Below are positions 17,964 through 26,325 of a DNA stretch of 64,000 bases, piece by piece; the first letter of the stretch is position 1; each line of letters begins with the position of its first letter. The DNA lies in NCBI RefSeq assembly GCF_028683095.1, contig NZ_JAJUBC010000023.1, forward strand, positions 1 to 64,000, in the 5' to 3' direction. The notes below the pieces were generated by a model that was given only the letters and a program-made list of their open reading frames with translations, was not told where the DNA came from and searched no databases. A program made the position numbers and the translations under genes. Source of the stretch: Enterovibrio gelatinilyticus (GTDB lineage: Bacteria > Pseudomonadota > Gammaproteobacteria > Enterobacterales > Vibrionaceae).

Positions 17964-18010
17964 GCTAGAAGCTAGAAGCTAGAAGCTAGAAGCTAGAAGC
18001 TAGAAGCTAA
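17964..18010. repeat. heptamer tandem repeat GCTAGAA x6
   Basis: Six exact copies of GCTAGAA run from 17964 to 18005, followed by a partial unit. It is intergenic, between phoQ and the pgsA/phoQ terminator. The copy number could vary by slippage. Confidence 0.97.
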
Positions 18011-18054
18011 CGTTACGACTTTAGACTCAAGTAAGCGTCTAGATTTGAACGAAA

Positions 18055-18085
18055 AAAGGCCGCATTCACATGCGGCCTTTCTTTT
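18055..18085. terminator. bidirectional terminator phoQ/pgsA
   Basis: AAAGGCCGCA pairs perfectly with TGCGGCCTTT over a six-base loop. A and T runs on the two sides allow it to serve both convergent genes. Confidence 0.9.
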
Positions 18086-18161
18086 TGATTCTGTGCAGCG
18101 CCTCTGCAGCGTAGCAATCTACAACACTGCTAGTCTACAAACCTGCTAATCCGCAAGCGTG

Positions 18162-18713
18162 CTAATCAGCGTTAAGCAAATCGTCTTTGGCAGCGCGCAG
18201 GTATTGATACATAGACCAATAGGTCAATCCCGTCGCTACATAAAGCGATGCATAGCCGACATAAACAATGATGTCATTGTCGTGCCAAAGTAGCATAGTC
18301 AATGCGAACATTTGCGTCGCGGTTTTAAATTTACCTACCCATGAAACAGCAACGCTGGCACGTTTCCCCAGTTCCGCCATCCACTCACGCAGTGCAGAAA
18401 TGATCACTTCTCGTGCAATCATTGTCGCCGCAGGGATCGTCACCCATACCGAATGGTAATACTCAGCAATCAGTACTAACGCAATCGCCACCATCACTTT
18501 ATCCGCGACGGGGTCAAGAAACGCGCCAAAACGAGTTGTTTGATCAAGCGAGCGAGCTAGATAACCGTCAAGCCAATCCGTAAAACCAGCAATAACGAAA
18601 ATCAAAGCCGCAGCAAATGCCGACCATTCATATGGCAAATAAAACGCGACTACAAAAACGGGAATTAATGCGATGCGTATAAGGGTCAGGATAATGGGGA
18701 TATTCAGTCGCAT
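18162..18713 (-). CDS. pgsA: CDP-diacylglycerol-glycerol-3-phosphate 3-phosphatidyltransferase
   Basis: PgsA makes phosphatidylglycerol phosphate from CDP-diacylglycerol and glycerol-3-phosphate, the committed step to phosphatidylglycerol and cardiolipin in the inner membrane. The 183-residue protein has several membrane spans and the complete CDP-alcohol phosphotransferase motif DWLDGYLAR...[10 protein letters not shown], in which the four Asp bind metal and substrate. The length matches bacterial PgsA. It lies downstream of uvrC on the same strand with a 43-base gap, the classic order gacA/uvrY-uvrC-pgsA of gamma-proteobacteria, so read-through from uvrC is likely. Transfer RNA genes that follow pgsA in several relatives are absent here. 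Confidence 0.96.
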   Translation of the reverse strand: MRLNIPIILTLIRIALIPVFVVAFYLPYEWSAFAAALIFVIAGFTDWLDGYLARSLDQTTRFGAFLDPVADKVMVAIALVLIAEYYHSVWVTIPAATMIAREVIISALREWMAELGKRASVAVSWVGKFKTATQMFALTMLLWHDNDIIVYVGYASLYVATGLTYWSMYQYLRAAKDDLLNAD

Positions 18714-18756
18714 AGTTCTTATTATTTGTGAGTGTCGCTGTTATGGTGCTTGAAAG

Positions 18757-20583
18757 TCACTGCTGTTGCAATGAGGAATGAATCTTCTCAGCTAAAACTC
18801 GGCTAATTCCCGGCACTTTGGCTATTTCTTCAACAGAAGCGCGCTTAAGTTCCTGAATTCCGCCCAAGTATTTTAACAAAGCTTGTCTGCGCTTTGGCCC
18901 AACACCTTCGATTTCTTGCAACACACTGCTTTTCCGCACTTTTGCACGTTTTGCTCTGTGCCCTGAAATCGCGTGATTATGACTTTCATCTCGAATGTGC
19001 TGAATTAAATGGAGCGCAGGTGAGTCCGTCGGCATGGAAAACTCTTCACCCGTTACCTTAATCAGAGTTTCAAGCCCTGGGCGACGTGTGGTGCCCTTGG
19101 CAACACCCAACATTAACGGATGCCTTGGCCACTCCTCTAAAAGCGGACCAACCACTTCCCAGGCTCTGTTTAACTGCCCTTTACCACCATCAATAAGAAT
19201 AATATCAGGGATTTTATCTGGGTCTGTCTGCTTGCTGTAACGACGTTCAAGCACCTGCGCCATCGCCGCATAATCATCGCCACCCGTAATGCCCGTAATG
19301 TTGTAGCGTCGGTATTCTTGTTTCACTGGCCCATCTTGGTTGAACACCACGCACGAGGCGACCGTCTGCTCACCCATCGTATGGCTAATATCAAAACACT
19401 CCATGCGTTTTATGGGCTCAAGGCTTAACGCGTCCGCTAACACCGCGAAACGATTATGGATGGTCATTTTCTGGTTAATTTTGGTCGTCAACGCCGTGGC
19501 GGCATTGGTTTGGGCCAACTTCAAGAATCTCGCCCTCGCGCCGCGCGGCTTGCTTTGCAAGCTCACTTTCCTGCCAGCGATTTCAGAAAGAGCGGTAGCC
19601 AGTGACTCACTTTCATCGCCTAAATCTTGTCCCAATAACAAGCTAGTCGGAATGGTGCGCCCTTCGGCCTGATTGAAATAAAACTGGCTAACGAAACTCG
19701 ATACCAGTTCAATCACATCCGTATTCGCGGGCATTTTCGGGAAGTAACTTCTGCTCCCCAACACTTTACCTTGGCGCAGAAACAAAACGTGGATACACGC
19801 AATGCCGTTTTCGATGGATACGCCAATGGCATCTAAATCATCTTCACTGTTTTGAGAAACAAATTGCTGCTCTTGTACTCGACGCAGTGACTGAATTTGG
19901 TCGCGGTATTCCGCCGCTTTTTCAAAAGCCAATGCTTTGCTCGACGCTTCCATTTTTTCCACCAGCGACGCAATCACTTGCCGGTCTTTACCCTGTAAGA
20001 ATAACCGGGTGAAATTCACCTGTTCGGCATAATCTTCATCAGAGATGATGCCACTCACACAAGGTCCTGAGCAGCGACCAATTTGATACATCAAACACGG
20101 GCGTGAGCGATTGGCATACACCGAGTCCTCACACTGACGGACAGGAAATATTTTCTGGAGTAAATACAAGCTCTGTCTAACCGCACCCGCATCGGGAAAC
20201 GGGCCGAAATATTCACCTTTGCGTTTTTTAGCACCGCGATGAATCGACAAACGTGGATGTTTACTGGCAGAAAGGAAAATATAAGGGTAGGACTTATCAT
20301 CACGCAGCAAAACGTTGTAACGCGGTAAATGCTGCTTGATAAGATTGTGTTCGAGAATGAGCGCTTCTGTTTCGCTGTGTGTGATGGTGACTTCAACATT
20401 GGCAATATTTTTCACCAAGGCTCGCGTCTTTTCCCCCACGACATTTGCGCGAAAGTAGCTAGAAAGTCGCTTTTTAAGCGACTTCGCTTTACCGACATAA
20501 ATGATCTCACCGGAGTCGTCCATCATTCGATAGACGCCCGGTTTGTCTGAGACGGTTTTTAGAAAATTCTTGGCATCAAACAC
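18757..20583 (-). CDS. uvrC: excinuclease ABC subunit C
   Basis: UvrC makes the dual incisions in nucleotide excision repair after UvrAB locates the lesion. In order, the 608-residue protein has an N-terminal GIY-YIG nuclease domain for the 3' cut (GVYRMMD...[18 protein letters not shown]), a Cys-rich segment, a UVR motif near residue 205 for UvrB contact, the RNase H-like endonuclease domain for the 5' cut ([20 protein letters not shown]), and C-terminal tandem helix-hairpin-helix motifs ([18 protein letters not shown]). The start codon is GTG at 20583, 14 bases after the uvrY stop and without a strong ribosome site, so translation is probably coupled to uvrY. Confidence 0.97.
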   Translation of the reverse strand: MFDAKNFLKTVSDKPGVYRMMDDSGEIIYVGKAKSLKKRLSSYFRANVVGEKTRALVKNIANVEVTITHSETEALILEHNLIKQHLPRYNVLLRDDKSYPYIFLSASKHPRLSIHRGAKKRKGEYFGPFPDAGAVRQSLYLLQKIFPVRQCEDSVYANRSRPCLMYQIGRCSGPCVSGIISDEDYAEQVNFTRLFLQGKDRQVIASLVEKMEASSKALAFEKAAEYRDQIQSLRRVQEQQFVSQNSEDDLDAIGVSIENGIACIHVLFLRQGKVLGSRSYFPKMPANTDVIELVSSFVSQFYFNQAEGRTIPTSLLLGQDLGDESESLATALSEIAGRKVSLQSKPRGARARFLKLAQTNAATALTTKINQKMTIHNRFAVLADALSLEPIKRMECFDISHTMGEQTVASCVVFNQDGPVKQEYRRYNITGITGGDDYAAMAQVLERRYSKQTDPDKIPDIILIDGGKGQLNRAWEVVGPLLEEWPRHPLMLGVAKGTTRRPGLETLIKVTGEEFSMPTDSPALHLIQHIRDESHNHAISGHRAKRAKVRKSSVLQEIEGVGPKRRQALLKYLGGIQELKRASVEEIAKVPGISRVLAEKIHSSLQQQ

Positions 20584-20597
20584 AGCAAATAGATTAC

Positions 20598-21242
20598 TTA
20601 AAGAGCTTCTGTGTCTAGCATACCATGGCGTATCGCCAAATGGGTCAGTTCAACATCACCATTGATACCTAGCTTACTAAATAAGCGATACCGGTAACTG
20701 TTGACAGTTTTAGGGCTAAGGTTCAATTGCTCAGAAATATCCGTCACCTTCTGCCCCTTTGTAATCATCATCATGATCTGCAGCTCTCGCTCAGACAGAT
20801 TTTTGAAAGGGTTCTCTGCATCAGGTGTAAATTGACTCAATGCCATTTGCTGCGCGATTTCAGGCGAAATGTAGCGTTGACCGCTATTCACTGCACGGAT
20901 CGCATTGACCATTTCGTTCGCACCAGCGCCTTTTGTCAGGTAGCCAGCAGCGCCAGCCTGCATAACTTTGGTTGGAAATGGGTTTTCTGTATGAATAGTA
21001 AGAACAATAATCTTAGCATCTGGGTTATAACGAAGGAGCTTTCGCGTCGCTTCTAAACCACCAATGCCAGGCATGTTCATGTCCATCAAGACAATGTCCG
21101 CATGATTGCTACGACACCACTTGACTGCTTCCTCACCGCTTTCGGCTTCCCCTACCACTTTAACACCACGTTCGTCTTCAAGAAGACGACGTATCCCTGT
21201 GCGAACCAGCTCGTGATCATCTACAAGGAAAACACTAATCAA
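20598..21242 (-). CDS. uvrY: response regulator UvrY/VarA (GacA type)
   Basis: This LuxR/NarL-type response regulator is the partner of the BarA/VarS hybrid kinase and the activator of CsrB-type small RNAs. The receiver domain spans residues 1-120 with the acidic pair at 8-9 and the phosphoacceptor Asp54 in VLMDMNMPG. The C-terminal LuxR helix-turn-helix follows ([33 protein letters not shown]). I chose the TTG at 21242: it has GGAG eight bases upstream and gives the family N-terminus [12 protein letters not shown], the expected 214 residues and Asp at 54. A frame starting at an ATG 11 codons earlier exists but matches no relative. It heads the uvrY-uvrC-pgsA cluster. Confidence 0.93.
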   Translation of the reverse strand: MISVFLVDDHELVRTGIRRLLEDERGVKVVGEAESGEEAVKWCRSNHADIVLMDMNMPGIGGLEATRKLLRYNPDAKIIVLTIHTENPFPTKVMQAGAAGYLTKGAGANEMVNAIRAVNSGQRYISPEIAQQMALSQFTPDAENPFKNLSERELQIMMMITKGQKVTDISEQLNLSPKTVNSYRYRLFSKLGINGDVELTHLAIRHGMLDTEAL

Positions 21243-21606
21243 GCTTGTTTCTCCACTATGATTTTGGCTCGCCATGCGCCAGTATGGCGCTCGACTTTGT
21301 GCTGCATCTTACTTGAGTTTAACCTAACAATAAAAGACCGAACACTTTGATTCTGTGTAAGAGAGCATGTTTTTAGTTTCATTTAGTCACAAATTAACCA
21401 CTACAGTCGTTAAATTTGGTCTTAATCAAAAACTTAAAATAAAAAACTCATTCATGACAGTAAGTTAGAATTGAGCCCTATTCTTGAGGTAAATGTTTGC
21501 ATATCCAGTTATCAGTACAATGAATTATGCTAAAAAGGCATAAAATATGCTTATTAGTGAAATGGATAACAAATAATCACCATAACGCGCAAGGAGCACA
21601 AAGCGG
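21243..21606. other. divergent region uvrY/amidotransferase
   Basis: These 364 AT-rich bases hold two divergent promoters. A small GCATA/TATGC inverted repeat lies near 21538. No RNA or small gene is recognised. Confidence 0.3.
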
Positions 21607-22338
21607 ATGATGAAACTAGGCATTCTACTCTGTGATGATCACTACCCAGACTCCATTCCCACCTATGGCCATTACGATGATGCCTTTAAGAGAATGTTTC
21701 ACGGCAGCGTCATTAGCCACTACGAGACGTATCGGTGTTTCGAACAACACTACCCCGCTCAACCTAACGAGTGTGACATCTGGATCGTCACTGGCAGTAA
21801 ATGGGGCGTTTATGACAATGAACCTTGGATTCGCAGTGTCAGTGAGTTCGTTCAACGATGCCACGCCCAATCCCGCCCGCTTATTGGCGTGTGCTTTGGT
21901 CATCAACTGATTCATCATGCTTTGGGTGGCGAGGTAACAAAATCAGATAAAGGCTGGGGCATGGGGGTCTACCCCATCGATAACCTCAAAAATACCCAAC
22001 AGGGCTTCACTCAGCCTGATGCACCAAATGCACTGAATTTGATCGCTTGCCATCAAGATCAGGTCCAAGAGCCCGCACCCGCGTTTTCTGTGATTGCGGG
22101 ATCGGACTTTTGCCCTATCGCAATAACAGCAAAAGGCCAATACGTGTTAACCATGCAGTGCCACCCTGAGTTCACGCCAGATTTTCTCGTCCAACTGGTA
22201 GAACGACTAAGAGACAAAGCGGGCAATGACACCGTTGATAAAGCCATTGAGTCAGTCCGACAGTTTGGTGGTGGCGATCGTGATTTTGTCATTCGCACAC
22301 TGCATCAGTTTGTTGCGCAGCACAGTCGGGTTGCATAG
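21607..22338 (+). CDS. class I glutamine amidotransferase, GMP-synthase-like
   Basis: This 243-residue stand-alone glutaminase-fold protein has the nucleophile elbow GVCFGHQLIHHALGG (Cys near residue 98) and the distal His-Glu pair in MQCHPEF. It resembles the GuaA N-terminal domain and the YfeJ/gamma-glutamyl-hydrolase-like proteins, but lacks any synthase domain, so it is not GMP synthase. Members hydrolyse glutamine or gamma-glutamyl compounds; the physiological substrate here is unknown. AAGGAG lies about ten bases upstream of the first ATG, and the ATG three bases further is equally good. It is followed by an independently controlled sulfotransferase gene. Confidence 0.8.
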   Translation: MMKLGILLCDDHYPDSIPTYGHYDDAFKRMFHGSVISHYETYRCFEQHYPAQPNECDIWIVTGSKWGVYDNEPWIRSVSEFVQRCHAQSRPLIGVCFGHQLIHHALGGEVTKSDKGWGMGVYPIDNLKNTQQGFTQPDAPNALNLIACHQDQVQEPAPAFSVIAGSDFCPIAITAKGQYVLTMQCHPEFTPDFLVQLVERLRDKAGNDTVDKAIESVRQFGGGDRDFVIRTLHQFVAQHSRVA

Positions 22339-22460
22339 TCTCGTTAACCCTTAAGGTAAGTCGTCGTCAAGTTGTGCAGCTTGGGTTTTCAATTTGCAAC
22401 CCAAGTTGCCATGCCGTATAGCATTCTGAAGCAACTCATTGATTATTAAGATCTAAGATT

Positions 22461-22477
22461 TTGGCACTCAAATTGCT
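22461..22477 (+). promoter_or_regulatory. sigma-54 (RpoN) promoter of the sulfotransferase gene
   Basis: TTGGCACTCAAATTGCT matches the -24/-12 consensus (TGGCAC-N5-TTGCW), with GG and GC exactly ten bases apart. Transcription would start near 22487, giving a leader of about 24 bases with AAGGAG seven bases before the ATG. This type of promoter needs an ATP-using activator. I could not identify its upstream binding site. Confidence 0.75.
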
Positions 22478-22510
22478 CCTTCATAAATATCTCGTTGAAG
22501 GAGCGATAGT

Positions 22511-23398
22511 ATGAATACTAAGACCACAGTGTTGAATCAACCTCTGATTTTCGTCGGCCCACCTCGCTCGGGGGTAAACTTAATTTCAGACATTGTTTTT
22601 CATCACAGTGATCTCTGTTGGCTTGATAAGAACTTTGACAACCACCCGAGATCGCAATGGCAACATCGACTCTTTCAACACACAACGCGTTGGCGCAATC
22701 ACGCTGTGCACTCTTCTTCACTGCTAGGTAGCATCGCGAAGGAATTCTCCCCAACCCCTACAGATGCGATGTCATTCTGGGATGACGTAACACGTGATGA
22801 CATCGATTTCGAACGAGGTTTTTTGCGAGGAAAGCATGCTACGCCCATTGAAATCTCCTCTATCAAAGATGTGCTAGAAGCACGCATTACGCTTTCGCAA
22901 AAAGATCGCTTAGGTTTGCGTTTCACAGGGCCATCACGATTGTGCTTCCTTCACAGTATTTTTCCTGACGCCAAGTTTGTGCACGTAGTCCGAGACCCGG
23001 CCTCTACCGTGCATTCCATGATCAACTCTGAGGAGTGGGAGTATCAAGGTCGCCGTTTACTTTGGTGGCGTGGCGCCTATTCCCTGCAAGAGCTCGCGCA
23101 ATATGACATGCTAAGAGACCATGCCGTCGCTGGTACCGCGTTTCAATTGAATAAATTGATGCAGACGACCAAGCAAGAAGCGCAAGAGTTGAACATCGAC
23201 ATGATCACGGTGGAATACGAAGATTTCGTGCAAAACCCACAAGAGACCGTATCAAACATTCTCTGTCATGCTGATCTACCGCACAGCAACACGATTGATA
23301 AGGTTTTGAAGCAGAATGAGATTCGCGGCAGTAACAAGGTTCTAAAAATGCCCGCGACCGACATCAATACGGTTTATACATGGTGCCCTGCTTCCTAG
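22511..23398 (+). CDS. sulfotransferase family protein
   Basis: This protein of 295 residues has the PAPS-dependent sulfotransferase fold. The 5'-phosphosulfate loop is the N-terminal FVGPPRSGVNLI, equivalent to PRSGTT in other members. The 3'-phosphate site is HVVRDPASTVHSMINS near residue 160. It should transfer sulfate from PAPS to an unknown acceptor such as a glycan, lipid or small metabolite. There is no signal peptide, so it acts in the cytoplasm. The gene is single: it has its own sigma-54 promoter, a perfect ribosome site and a strong terminator. Sigma-54 control suggests a surface or colonisation trait (flagellum, polysaccharide), but that is inference. Confidence 0.8.
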   Translation: MNTKTTVLNQPLIFVGPPRSGVNLISDIVFHHSDLCWLDKNFDNHPRSQWQHRLFQHTTRWRNHAVHSSSLLGSIAKEFSPTPTDAMSFWDDVTRDDIDFERGFLRGKHATPIEISSIKDVLEARITLSQKDRLGLRFTGPSRLCFLHSIFPDAKFVHVVRDPASTVHSMINSEEWEYQGRRLLWWRGAYSLQELAQYDMLRDHAVAGTAFQLNKLMQTTKQEAQELNIDMITVEYEDFVQNPQETVSNILCHADLPHSNTIDKVLKQNEIRGSNKVLKMPATDINTVYTWCPAS

Positions 23399-23436
23399 AA
23401 CCCTCGCCCGCAAGTATTTAGTCATCCAACAAACAA

Positions 23437-23464
23437 AAACGCCTTCCCCAAGGGGAAGGCGTTT
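23437..23464. terminator. bidirectional terminator sulfotransferase/adiA
   Basis: AAACGCCTTCCCC and GGGGAAGGCGTTT form a perfect 13-base inverted repeat with an AA centre, placed between the two convergent genes. Confidence 0.9.
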
Positions 23465-23478
23465 CTCATTGATTTTAC

Positions 23479-25776
23479 TTACAGCGCACCAGATTTGATG
23501 CAAAGCACGTGGTATTTCCCGTGTTCTTTCTCTGCCCCTTCAGTTTCATGTTCAAAACCAGGGAACTCGTCATCCCATGCTTCTAAGGCTTTCAGGTACT
23601 GAATTTGCGGGCTGCTTTCATTACCGAAATTCTCACCCCCCATCAGCATTGGGATGCCTGGTGGATAAGGGATCACTGAGTTTGCTGCAACACGACCTTC
23701 CAGTTTGTCCGAAGGCACCAATTCCACTTCGTTTGCCACAATGTGGTGGTAAGCCGTGCGTGGTTTCAGCTCAACATCTGGTAAATTTGAGTACGCTTCG
23801 TTCAGTACTTGTGCTGGATTATGGCGAACAAGGTACTGGAACATGCGATCACCCAAATCACGAAGACCTAGGCCTTTGTAGATGTCTGGCGCACTTTCTA
23901 CCAATTCTGGCAGCATAGTTTCCAATGAGACGTTTGCATCATAGTGACGTTTGAACGACAACAAGGTATTGATCAGCGTATCGCGTTTACCTTTCGTGAT
24001 ACCCATAGAGAACAGGAACATCACTTGGAAATCCGTCGTACGGGTTGGCACAATACCAAAGCGACCAAGATACGCACTCACCAGTGCTGCTGGCACACCT
24101 TTTTCAAGAAACTGACCGTTGTCATCCAAGCCTGGTGTTAGCAAACTCACTTTGATCGGATCCAGCATGCACCAGTTGTCGTCCATGTGATCGAAGCCAT
24201 GCCATTTGTCTTCTGGATGCAGAATCCAGTTGTCTTGCACCGTCATCAGCGCTTCGACAGACGCATCTTCAAAGTTTACTTTTTCACCGCTGGTATCGGT
24301 CACCACTTCCGCATTCCAAGGCTTGAAGAACCAATCACCATCAGTGGTGTAATCGTTGAACAGTTTGCGCACGCTTTGACGGAAGATAACCGCTTCACGG
24401 ATCACTTCATTCGTCAGCGATAAACCGCTCTCCCCTTTCATCATGTTTGCTGCCACGTCATTAGACGCACAGATCGCATAAAGCGGTGATGTGGAGGTAT
24501 GCATCATGTACGCTTGGTTGAAGCGATCAAAGTCGATAGCATCTTCGCCATTACGCACATGAATGTAGGACGCTTGAGACAAGGCATTCAACAGTTTGTG
24601 GGTTGAATGGGTCGCAAACACGGTTGGCCCTTTGTGTCCGTCAGCACTGCCGCGCATGGCAAAGTGACCTTTGTATACAGGGTTGAATCGCGCATAACCA
24701 AACCACGCTTCATCCATATGAATGCGATGAGAGCTTTCAGAGAGCAATGCTTCAGCACGTTCTGAGTTGTAACACAGGCCGTCATACGTACAGTTGGTGA
24801 CAACCGCGTAGCGAGGTGATTTACCCACGTATTCTTTCGTCAGTTTACCGTCTGCAATTTTTTGTTTAATAGACGCCGCTGACATGGTGGCTTGGCTGAT
24901 TGGGCCAATGATACCGTAGCAGTTGCGGCTTGGTGCCATATACACAGGTCGAGCACCCGTCAGGATCAAGCCTTGCTCGATAGATTTGTGGCAGTTGCGG
25001 TCAATAATCGCAATGTCATCGTCTTTCAAGCATGCTTGCATGATGGTGCGGTTAGAACCCGATGTGCCCACAATGCCTGAATACGATTGGTGCGCACCGA
25101 AGATTTTTGATGCTTCTTCTTCACTGTCTTTGAACGCGCCAGTGTGGTCTAACAATGAACCTAACGCTGCGCGTTCAATGCCCATGTCTGAGCGGAACAG
25201 GTTCTCGCCGTAGAATTGGTAGAACTGGTTACCCGCAGGGGTTTTAGTAAAGCCGATACCCCCTTGGTGACCGGGGGCAGACCATGAGTATTCGTGAATA
25301 TCGTTGTATTGCATCATCGCTTTCATCAACGGTGGCAGTACATGTGAACGGTAACGTTTCATGGCAGCAACAATACGACCTGCGACGAAATCAGCAGTGT
25401 CTTCCAGCACCGAATAACACTCATCCACACGTTCCATCAGTTTGCGGTTCGCAAGAATCGAAGTACGGGCACGCTCTGCGAGCAAGAAGACAGGCACTTC
25501 TGACTGACGATCTTTGAGCGTGTTTAGCAGTTCAATTTCTTCGTTTGAGTGGAGAATCTGCTCTTCTGATTTATCGAGCGTCAGTACAAGGCTGTCGATG
25601 TGGGTTGCAAGAATAACGGCCTTGGCATCTTCATAGGAATTTGCAGTGACGATTTCAATCGTGCGTTCATGCAGTTCTGCAATCAGTGATTGTGTGGTGC
25701 GTGCAGCATAGCTGCTTGGGTCAATATTTTGCGGCTCTACAACAAGAGTGCGCATTTTGCTGAAGTAGTTGCTCAT
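23479..25776 (-). CDS. adiA: biodegradative arginine decarboxylase
   Basis: This PLP-dependent decarboxylase of 765 residues converts arginine to agmatine plus CO2 and consumes a cytoplasmic proton in acid resistance. An N-terminal wing domain (1-130) is followed by the PLP domain, with the Schiff-base Lys394 in ATHSTHKLLNALSQ, and a C-terminal domain. Many stretches (SWSAPGHQGGIGFTKTPAG, TSGSNRTIMQAC, VVTNCTYDG, the terminal FPGFEHETEG) match AdiA rather than the lysine (CadA/LdcC) or ornithine (SpeC/SpeF) enzymes. It is shielded by a terminator on one side. On the other side it follows a PotE-like antiporter gene on the same strand across a repeat-containing gap. Substrate identity rests on overall resemblance and should be tested. 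Confidence 0.87.
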   Translation of the reverse strand: MSNYFSKMRTLVVEPQNIDPSSYAARTTQSLIAELHERTIEIVTANSYEDAKAVILATHIDSLVLTLDKSEEQILHSNEEIELLNTLKDRQSEVPVFLLAERARTSILANRKLMERVDECYSVLEDTADFVAGRIVAAMKRYRSHVLPPLMKAMMQYNDIHEYSWSAPGHQGGIGFTKTPAGNQFYQFYGENLFRSDMGIERAALGSLLDHTGAFKDSEEEASKIFGAHQSYSGIVGTSGSNRTIMQACLKDDDIAIIDRNCHKSIEQGLILTGARPVYMAPSRNCYGIIGPISQATMSAASIKQKIADGKLTKEYVGKSPRYAVVTNCTYDGLCYNSERAEALLSESSHRIHMDEAWFGYARFNPVYKGHFAMRGSADGHKGPTVFATHSTHKLLNALSQASYIHVRNGEDAIDFDRFNQAYMMHTSTSPLYAICASNDVAANMMKGESGLSLTNEVIREAVIFRQSVRKLFNDYTTDGDWFFKPWNAEVVTDTSGEKVNFEDASVEALMTVQDNWILHPEDKWHGFDHMDDNWCMLDPIKVSLLTPGLDDNGQFLEKGVPAALVSAYLGRFGIVPTRTTDFQVMFLFSMGITKGKRDTLINTLLSFKRHYDANVSLETMLPELVESAPDIYKGLGLRDLGDRMFQYLVRHNPAQVLNEAYSNLPDVELKPRTAYHHIVANEVELVPSDKLEGRVAANSVIPYPPGIPMLMGGENFGNESSPQIQYLKALEAWDDEFPGFEHETEGAEKEHGKYHVLCIKSGAL

Positions 25777-25961
25777 AATAATTACCTAATCTACAAGGTG
25801 CATTTCAGCGTCAACGCTTTGGATGGCTTGTGTATGTAATACAAATAAGTCAGGCAGAGTGGTTAACGTTAATTAAATACGTTTTTACTAAAAATAAAAT
25901 AAAACCATTACGTCTAATAAATAGAAATCGACAGTAAGGTTCATTTGCTGGCATATCGTTC

Positions 25962-26225
25962 ATACCCAAACAATCTGGAGATGCAGGATTCAGCGAGGTT
26001 TACTGACGTTATGATCTAGGCGTCCCTTTGCCGATGTAGTGATCTCCATCAAAAAGGGATAACACCGAGCATGGCGTCAGTAAACTCGCCCGAAGGGAGG
26101 CCCTCAGTGCGTCCACTTCATCGTTAAATTCCTGTGAAATAGAATGACTATTCCTACAAGAATTTGCCTTGAACTGAACGCACTGATGGCCTCTGAAATC
26201 GAGCATCTTCAAGTTGATTGGGTAT
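25962..26225. repeat. palindromic repeat, family 2, long multi-arm copy
   Basis: This 264-base element has outer inverted ends ATACCCAAaca... and ...TTGATTGGGTAT. Inside are two further inverted arms. Arm 1 is TTTACTGACG (25999-26008) with CGTCAGTAAA (26075-26084). Arm 2 is at 26097-26112 with 26178-26193, complementary at 15 of 16 positions. It would fold as a three-way junction. Shorter copies at 27904 and 48630 have the outer stem only. It fills the centre of the 549-base gap between adiA and the antiporter gene. I see no protein gene inside it. Confidence 0.85.
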
Positions 26226-26325
26226 AGATGAAAAAATGGAAATAGTCAGCCCCAATAACTGGAGGGAAAATGAGGCCAACTATTTAATACTTAGTCATTG
26301 ATGTAAATTGACAATACTATTCTCT

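Noticed and set aside
17964-18010. CRISPR array
   Set aside because: The units are seven bases with no spacers. No spaced repeats of CRISPR length were seen anywhere in the window.
18100-18161. tRNA genes downstream of pgsA, as in several relatives
   Set aside because: The gap is short and contains no cloverleaf-like sequence.
22475-22504. Perfect GCTCCTTC/GAAGGAGC inverted repeat enclosing the sulfotransferase ribosome site, suggesting an RNA thermometer
   Set aside because: The left arm overlaps the -12 element of the sigma-54 promoter, so it would not be transcribed from that promoter. It only becomes relevant if another upstream promoter is used.
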